46,014 nucleotides of DNA from Rhodospirillales bacterium (GTDB lineage: Bacteria; Pseudomonadota; Alphaproteobacteria; ATCC43930; CGMCC-115725): NCBI GenBank assembly GCA_947473305.1, contig CANJCB010000032.1, positions 1 through 46,014 of the forward strand. Direction: 5' to 3'. The position numbers and the translations under genes are program-made. The stretch's first letter is position 1. Each line of letters starts with the position of its first letter. Of this stretch, positions 41,199 to 46,014 are shown piece after piece. The notes below the pieces were generated by a model. The model saw nothing but the letters and a program-made list of their open reading frames with translations, had not been told where the DNA came from and ran no database searches.

Positions 41199-42575
41199 CT
41201 ATTTCGCGTAGACGCTCTTGGGCCGCTTGAGCCCGAGGTTTTCGCGCATCGTCTTGCCCTCGTATTCCGTGCGGTAGATGCCGCGGCGCTGAAGCTCGGG
41301 CACCACCAGGTCCACGAAGTCGTCGAGGCCGCCCGGGAGATAGGCGGGCTGGATGATGAAGCCGTCGGCGCCCCGCTCCTCGTGCCACTCCTGGAGGCGG
41401 TCCGCCACCTGGATGGGATCGCCCACCAGCATATGGGAGGTGCGGGCGCCCGACATGCGCTCGTACATCTCGCGGACGGTACCGGGGTTCTGGGCGAGGA
41501 GTTCTCGGGTGCGGCGGCTATGAGTCGAATCGTCGGTCGGGATCAGCTCCTTGGGGAAGGGTTTGTCGGGATCGAGCATGCTCATGTCGACGTTGTTCAT
41601 CTGGGTCCGAATGATTTCGAGGCCCACCTCGGGATGGATTTTCGACAACAGGAAGTCGTGCTGGCGCTTGGCCTCGTCGGCGGTCTTGCAGACGATGACC
41701 GCCATGCCCGGGGTGATCAGCAGGTCTTCGGGCTGCCGGCCGAACTTCACCACGCGTTCCTTGATGTCCTTGTAGATGCGCTTGGCGCTGTCGAGGCTCA
41801 TCTCCTGCATGAAGACCATGTCGGCGATGGTCGAAGCGAGATTGCGCCCGTCCTCGGATGTGCCGGCCTGGACGATCAGGGGGTGACCCTGGGGCGGGCG
41901 CTCCACGTTAAGAGGACCCGCCACGCTCAGGAATTTTCCCTTGTGATTGAGCCGATGCATCTTGTCGGGGTCGAAATAGATGCCGGTCTCGCGATCCCGG
42001 GGGAAGGCGTCGTCGTCCCAGCTGTCCCAAAGCCCCTTCACCACCGAGACATATTCATGTGCCTTCTCGTAGCGTTCGGCATGGCTCATCAGCTCATCCT
42101 TGCCGAAGTTCGCCGCCGCGTTGGGGTTGGCGGTCGTGACCACGTTCCAGCCCGCGCGCCCTTCGCTGATATGGTCGAGCGAGGCGAAGAAGCGTGCGAG
42201 GTTATAAGGCTCCATGAAGGTCGTGGAGGCCGTGGCGACGAAGCCGATGTGCTCTGTCACCGCCGCCATAGCCGAGAAGATCGTCAGCGGTTCCAAATGC
42301 GTGTTGTATTGCGGCCAGCGGCGCAGCGCCTTCATGTTGCCTTCGCGGATCGCCGGGGCGTCGGCCAGGAACATCAGGTCGAACTTGCCCCGCTCTGCGG
42401 TCTGGGCCATCTCCATGTAATGCTTAGCGTTCCGGCCCGCGTCGATCTGCGAGCGGGGGTGAAGCCAGGCAGTCACATGATGGCCCGTCACATGGATATG
42501 AGCCGCCAGCTTGATCTGACGCTTTTTTTCAGCCAATTGCTTCTCCTCTGCGTCCCGGGCGACGTCCCACGCCAA
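41199..42575 (-). CDS. LLM-class flavin monooxygenase (NtaA/SnaA/DszA type)
   Basis: A 458-residue two-component monooxygenase subunit of the bacterial-luciferase fold. It begins KKRQIKLAAHIHVTGHH and contains ARFFASLDHISEGRAGWNVVT, VQAGTSEDGRNLAS and LITPGMAVIVCKTADEA, all typical of the NtaA/SnaA/DszA group. These enzymes use reduced FMN from a separate reductase to oxidise chelators, thiophenes, sulfonates or related compounds. The substrate is unknown, and no reductase gene is in the window. With the neighbouring binding protein it may form a scavenging pathway, which is inference. Confidence 0.93.
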   Translation of the reverse strand: MAWDVARDAEEKQLAEKKRQIKLAAHIHVTGHHVTAWLHPRSQIDAGRNAKHYMEMAQTAERGKFDLMFLADAPAIREGNMKALRRWPQYNTHLEPLTIFSAMAAVTEHIGFVATASTTFMEPYNLARFFASLDHISEGRAGWNVVTTANPNAAANFGKDELMSHAERYEKAHEYVSVVKGLWDSWDDDAFPRDRETGIYFDPDKMHRLNHKGKFLSVAGPLNVERPPQGHPLIVQAGTSEDGRNLASTIADMVFMQEMSLDSAKRIYKDIKERVVKFGRQPEDLLITPGMAVIVCKTADEAKRQHDFLLSKIHPEVGLEIIRTQMNNVDMSMLDPDKPFPKELIPTDDSTHSRRTRELLAQNPGTVREMYERMSGARTSHMLVGDPIQVADRLQEWHEERGADGFIIQPAYLPGGLDDFVDLVVPELQRRGIYRTEYEGKTMRENLGLKRPKSVYAK

Positions 42576-42774
42576 CCGAGCCCCTCCGTGTCATATGTGC
42601 AATCTATATGACGCGCATCCGCAAGAAAAGCGGGGCTTATCCGGGGATCGCGGTTTCGCAAGCCGAGGAAAGAAGAGAGAGCCGATGACGATCGGCTGAT
42701 TCCGGGAGGACCCGGGCTATTCTCGATTGATACTCAAATGCTGTCGGTTGAAATTTGCGCCTTGGGATAGAGGC

Positions 42775-43128
42775 CTATCTCACGACTTCCACCGTGCCAT
42801 CCTCTTCGTCAACCGTGACCGTATGGGCCTTGCCGTCGCGGATCGCCTCGGCCACCCAGCCGTCGAGGCCTGGCTTCAGGCTGATGATCTCCGTGAAACC
42901 CGCGTCGGAAAGCGCCAAGCGGGCAGAGGTCGAATTGACGATGGAGACTGTGGTGTTGTAGTTGTTGGATCCGAGGCTGGATCCGAGACCGGGTTCGAAT
43001 CTGGCCTGCCCGCCCGAGGGACCCAGGTCGGGGCTGGTGCCGAGAGTGGGGGGCTCGGGCGTCGCCGATTGCGCGATGGCGGAGGCGCCGCTTAGCAGCA
43101 GTACTGCAAGAAACATCCAGGATCGCAT
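42775..43128 (-). CDS. Secreted PepSY-like small protein
   Basis: A 117-residue protein with a signal peptide (MRSWMFLAVLLLSGA, ending SAIAQS). A Pro/Gly-rich linker follows, and the last 65 residues have the PepSY-like layout: NSTSARLALSDAGFTEIISL, then DGWVAEAIRDGKAHTVTVDE and a short VEVVR strand. PepSY domains inhibit or regulate secreted enzymes; the match is by pattern. An in-frame ATG at 43155 exists, but 43128 gives a proper signal peptide and has AAGG about 9 bases upstream. Confidence 0.65.
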   Translation of the reverse strand: MRSWMFLAVLLLSGASAIAQSATPEPPTLGTSPDLGPSGGQARFEPGLGSSLGSNNYNTTVSIVNSTSARLALSDAGFTEIISLKPGLDGWVAEAIRDGKAHTVTVDEEDGTVEVVR

Positions 43129-43216
43129 CGGCGGGGACCTTGTGAGGGAGAACATGATGGGACAACCACGCTTGGCTCCAAGGGTTCCCTAGGACCTTGG
43201 TGTTGGCGCCGCCCGT

Positions 43217-44677
43217 TCACCCCACCGTCGCCGCGAAGACCCGCGCGTAATTGCCGCCCATGATCTTGGCGCGGTCCTCGGGCTTGAGCCCGCGCGCGGC
43301 AAGTGCTGCATCGAGCGCGGGGAGTTGGCTGTAGTCCCGGAAGATCGAACCGCCCGGCAGTCCCAGCATATCGCTGCCGAGCCCGACGTGGTCGACCCCT
43401 ACCACGTCCACCAGCCGCGCCATCCCCACGGCCATGGCCTCCAGTGACGGGAAGATGTTGAGGGGCGGCCAGACGCCGATCACGCCGCCGGTCGCGGCGA
43501 TGAGCCTTGCGTGATCGGGCGAGATCGTCCGGCTGTAGCGCCCGGGCGAGGCGCTGAGGGAACTATGGGACAGCACCAGGGGGTTACTCGTCACCGAGGC
43601 GACGCGCTTCACGAGATCGAAAGTGCCGTGCGCCACATCGACCACGATGCCGAGCCGATTGGCCTCCCTCACTACCTCCGCCCCGAAATCGGTGAGGCCG
43701 CCGTGCACCGGGGCTTCCGTCTGGATGTCGCCCAATTCGTTGACCCGGAAATGGGTCAGTTGCAGGTGCCGGAGATGGTAGAGGCGTCGCGCCTCCTCGA
43801 GCCGCTCCAGCCGGCCTTCGAGAAAATCCGCGCCTTCCGCCGCCATGATCACCGAGGGCGCCGTCCCGCGTGCCGCATGCAGCGATGCCGTATCGGTCAC
43901 GAGGGCGAGGTTTTGCGCCTTGGTCAATGCGAGCATCCGGGCAAAAGCCTTGCCGCTCCAGGCATAGAACTCGCCGGGGGAAGGGCGGCGATAGGCCTGG
44001 ATGCGTCCGTCGGGCAGGACATGGGTCACCGGCGAATCCGCGACCATGGCGAGACAGGCCGTTGCCAGACCTCCCGCGCGCATGGGATCGGCGAGCGGTC
44101 CGAAGGGGGCTGAGCCCTCGACGCTCGACCGTCCGATGATGCCGCCGGCATGGGTGTGGATGTCGATGGTGAGGCCGGTCAGGGCTGGCAGGGCAGGGGC
44201 GACGGCGGGTTGCCCCTGGGCTTGGGCAGGGACCTCGGCATTGCCCGGCGCTCCCGGTCCGCAGGCCGCCAACCCGAGAAGCGGGCCCGCCGCCAGAAGC
44301 GAGCGGCGGCTGACGCTGCGTCGATCGTACCGCTCGATCTCCAGCCTCGCCTCGACCAGTTGGAAACGCCAGCCGGCAGGGTCGTCGGGATCGAGGACCT
44401 TCCACCGTCCGCTCAATCGGATCGCGCCCGATTGCGGGGGCAAGGGCCGGTCGGTGAAAACCTCGACGCAGGCGAGCGGATCGCACGGACGGCAGGCGAA
44501 GCAGAACACCGGTTCTGGCGAGAAAAGGAAATAGCCGTGGCTATCCGCCCTGTCGAGCGGGCACATCCAGCCGGTGAGCCCGACAAATTTCTCATCCAGC
44601 CTTTCGGCCCGGCCCTTGGGCAAATCGTCCCAGACGAGGTCACGAGGTGCTGTTTTATCTGCTTGATTGGACGCCAT
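43217..44677 (-). CDS. Membrane dipeptidase (M19) with N-terminal DUF3299-like domain and internal Tat/lipoprotein signal
   Basis: A 486-residue chain in three parts. Residues 1-117 resemble DUF3299-type domains (WDDLPKG, then LTGWMCPLD and WRFQLVEARLE) and hold a Cys cluster, C59, C62, C65 and C70. Residues 122-139 are a Tat signal with lipobox (SRRSLLAAGP, then GLAAC with C139). Residues 165-486 are an M19 dipeptidase: H174 and H176, E281, H350, H371 and D436. Normally such a signal opens a protein. No ATG, GTG or TTG lies just before it, so this is a true fused frame. The start has no strong ribosome-binding site. It hydrolyses dipeptides by family knowledge; the substrate is unknown. Confidence 0.85.
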   Translation of the reverse strand: MASNQADKTAPRDLVWDDLPKGRAERLDEKFVGLTGWMCPLDRADSHGYFLFSPEPVFCFACRPCDPLACVEVFTDRPLPPQSGAIRLSGRWKVLDPDDPAGWRFQLVEARLEIERYDRRSVSRRSLLAAGPLLGLAACGPGAPGNAEVPAQAQGQPAVAPALPALTGLTIDIHTHAGGIIGRSSVEGSAPFGPLADPMRAGGLATACLAMVADSPVTHVLPDGRIQAYRRPSPGEFYAWSGKAFARMLALTKAQNLALVTDTASLHAARGTAPSVIMAAEGADFLEGRLERLEEARRLYHLRHLQLTHFRVNELGDIQTEAPVHGGLTDFGAEVVREANRLGIVVDVAHGTFDLVKRVASVTSNPLVLSHSSLSASPGRYSRTISPDHARLIAATGGVIGVWPPLNIFPSLEAMAVGMARLVDVVGVDHVGLGSDMLGLPGGSIFRDYSQLPALDAALAARGLKPEDRAKIMGGNYARVFAATVG

Positions 44678-44909
44678 TCCTCAGATCCCCCCGAGTGCAA
44701 GCTACCGAAGAAGCCTAACTCCGTTCGCAGTCCTTCGATACCGCCTCGGCGATCCTGCGTGCGTCCGTGGGGATAGGCTGGTTTCGGTAGGCATGTTCCA
44801 GATTTACGACAGGGAGCTTGAAATGACCTTCAGCACGGCACTTTCTCTGATCGGCGCGCTGGATTGATCCCCGCCGACCTCACGGCGAACAGATCGCTCC
44901 GACTTGCTC

Positions 44910-45100
44910 TCAGGACAGCCGCGCGACGTGAGCCTTCATTTCCTTCAAGAGAACTTGCATTGAGGCGCTTTAGTGCCTCATCTGTCGGCGCTCCGCTTGG
45001 CTCGGAGGCGCTCTATGAGGGCCAGCTGTCGGGCGACGCGCCACTCTTGCTCCGCTAGACGCTGGGACGACATTTCCAAATGTGTTTCACCTGGGAGCAT
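44910..45100 (-). pseudogene. Decayed small coiled-coil protein gene
   Basis: A minus-strand frame reads SSQRLAEQEWRVARQ, then LALIERLRAKRSAD, and stops. The expected continuation is found in another frame (DEALKRLNA) and then in a third (VLLKEMKAHVARLS, stop at 44910). The joined pattern, RQxALIExLR to a DxALxxL segment and HxARL, is that of a small helical protein family common in Bradyrhizobium-like and Azospirillum-like bacteria. Two frameshifts break it. Bases 44678-44909 to its left hold no gene I can support. Confidence 0.6.
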
Positions 45101-45216
45101 AGGGCCTCCTGGTATTTTTTGGAACCGGGCGTTGACAGTTTGCCACGACTCTCTGCCGGGTGCATCCCCAACTAAACGCGAGATGGCAGCTGCGGTTAGG
45201 GGCCTTCGAAGCTCTA

Positions 45217-45396
45217 ATGGCCCGGCCGGCAATCCGCATCATCGCCATGTCTGGAGGCGGACAAATCCACACCAATGTCTACCTCAGTATGGCGCGACAA
45301 CTCGGCGCGAACGCCACCCTCAGCAAACCCTTCACCGCGAGCGGACTTTTGGAGATCGTCGAGGAGCAGTTGAAGGCGGCCCTGCCTCATCTATAA
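45217..45396 (+). pseudogene. Response regulator, C-terminal fragment
   Basis: A frame reads IRIIAMSGGGQ, then LGANATLSKPFTASGLLEIV. These are the fourth strand with its switch Ser, and the conserved Lys segment KPFT of a receiver domain. The first half, with the Asp pocket and phosphoacceptor, is missing. It matches the intact receiver at 1009-1389 in several places (IAMSxGG, KPFTxSGL). The upstream sequence in other frames is not receiver-like, so this is a broken copy beside the IS element. Confidence 0.7.
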
Positions 45397-45523
45397 ATCG
45401 AGGCCGACGTTCACCCACATCTTTCTTAGTGTCCGTCCGGGAGGTTTGCGAGTCATTTGAATCCCCTTGCCCGGCTCGATTGATGTGTGAGTCGATGCCT
45501 CGCACCTATCAGCGAGACCTGCC

Positions 45524-45985
45524 ATGTGGACACCCGAAACCCGCGCCCGTCACGACCGCAGCAATCTGCGATATCCGAGTGATCTGACCGACGACGAATG
45601 GTCGCTGATCGCGCCGTTGATACCGCCCGCCAAGCGCGACGGCCGGGAGCGGCAGAAGGATGAGCGCGAGCTCGTCAATGGGCTGCTGTATGTGCTCAGC
45701 ACCGGTTGCCAGTGGCGGTATATCCCCAAGGATTTACCCCCGAAAAGCACGCTGCGCGACTATCTGGACCTGTGGAACTACGACGGCACATTGTCGAAAA
45801 TCCACCATGTGCTCTATATGTTATGCCGCGAGCAGGCCGGGCGAGAGGCCAGCCCCACCGCCTGCGTGATCGACAGCCAGAGCGTCAAGAGCGCGGAAAA
45901 AGGGGGGCCTGCATTGATCCGAATGGCTATGATGCGGGCAAGAAAATCAAAGGCAAGAAGCGCCATATCCTTGTCGATACCATAG
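45524..45985 (+). CDS. IS5-family transposase, first frame
   Basis: The first frame encodes 153 residues starting [20 protein letters not shown], with the N-terminal DUF4096 domain ([33 protein letters not shown]) and the first DDE part [14 protein letters not shown]. The catalytic first Asp is in VIDSQS. At a run of five A and six G (about 45897-45907) the reading should move to the -1 frame, which continues [20 protein letters not shown] to the window end. Without the shift the frame ends in unrelated sequence. A programmed -1 frameshift is known in this family; a plain mutation is the other option. Confidence 0.85.
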   Translation: MWTPETRARHDRSNLRYPSDLTDDEWSLIAPLIPPAKRDGRERQKDERELVNGLLYVLSTGCQWRYIPKDLPPKSTLRDYLDLWNYDGTLSKIHHVLYMLCREQAGREASPTACVIDSQSVKSAEKGGPALIRMAMMRARKSKARSAISLSIP

Positions 45986-46014
45986 GTCTGCTGCTGCACG
46001 CGGTTGTTCACCCA
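45524..46014 (+). mobile_element. IS5-family insertion sequence, left part, cut by window edge
   Basis: This stretch covers the transposase gene from its ATG to the window end. The protein matches IS5-family transposases of the IS427-like type with two overlapping frames. The end repeats were not identified; the left end should lie between about 45400 and 45523. The right end is outside the window. It adjoins two gene remnants, which fits a region opened by insertion or recombination. Confidence 0.8.

Noticed and set aside
41382-42611. 409-residue plus-strand frame opposite the flavin monooxygenase
   Set aside because: His/Gly/Val-rich antisense shadow with no support, while the minus-strand enzyme matches its family along its full length.
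44793-44866. Short plus-strand frame starting MFQIYDRELEMTFSTALSLI
   Set aside because: Twenty-four codons only, no conserved pattern seen; a GGGAG-like site precedes its second Met but nothing else supports it.
1-46014. CRISPR arrays, tRNA and rRNA genes, riboswitches
   Set aside because: No regularly spaced direct repeats, no cloverleaf-like segment with a T-loop, and no known riboswitch core was seen by eye. A covariance-model scan would settle it.

Overview
The window reads as a high-GC alphaproteobacterial chromosome, most likely from Rhodospirillales or a related soil lineage. The main pointers are the divK-pleD pair, the DUF3126 gene beside rpmG, an EipB-type envelope protein, the recG / sdhE-mfd arrangement, a DinB with an N-terminal CxxC...CxxC extension and many Tat-exported solute-binding proteins. 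No rRNA, tRNA, CRISPR array or phage module was recognised. The species cannot be named from the sequence.

Layout. Bases 1-1400 are worn accessory DNA: a response-regulator N-terminal fragment, an 18-bp palindrome, a small unknown gene and one intact single-domain response regulator. Bases 1.5-7.6 kb hold two solitary solute-binding proteins, a PEP-CTERM protein, small secreted proteins, a lectin-like protein and a divergent asparaginase / RidA pair. Bases 7.7-19.2 kb are mostly core genes: rnd, aspS, a SPOR lipoprotein, a diguanylate cyclase, the EipB homologue, dinB coupled to a ROK sugar kinase, divK-pleD, a DUF3126 gene, rpmG and asd. A 32-codon membrane peptide behind a perfect FNR/FixK box lies in front of asd. 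Bases 19.4-24.6 kb are envelope and metabolism genes: a secreted pilin-like protein, a TRAP binding protein, a lytic transglycosylase, a DUF1194 VWA protein and a type III polyketide synthase overlapping an isoprenylcysteine-methyltransferase-like gene.

Bases 24.7-31.6 kb carry DUF502, recG, sdhE and mfd. All four appear to start with TTG, and a 104-bp inverted-repeat element supplies the stop codons of DUF502 and recG. Bases 31.6-37.4 kb contain a DsbA-like oxidoreductase, a DUF6614-like gene, eda, an ECF42-type sigma factor coupled to its YCII/DGPF partner, and a tight minus-strand operon: 2TM protein, RlpA, an HExxH protein of unknown function and an SDR. Bases 37.4-44.7 kb hold two more solitary binding proteins, small charged proteins, an NtaA/DszA-type flavin monooxygenase and an unusual dipeptidase whose Tat/lipoprotein signal sits in the middle of the chain. 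The right end is decayed: remnants of a small coiled-coil gene and of a response regulator, followed by the left part of an IS5-family element cut by the window edge.

Taken together this is ordinary core chromosome bounded on both sides by degraded regulatory and IS remnants. The most unusual items are the dipeptidase fusion, the FNR-box peptide gene, the repeat that ends two genes, a terminator that folds over the next gene's ribosome-binding site, and five binding-protein genes with no transporter subunits nearby.
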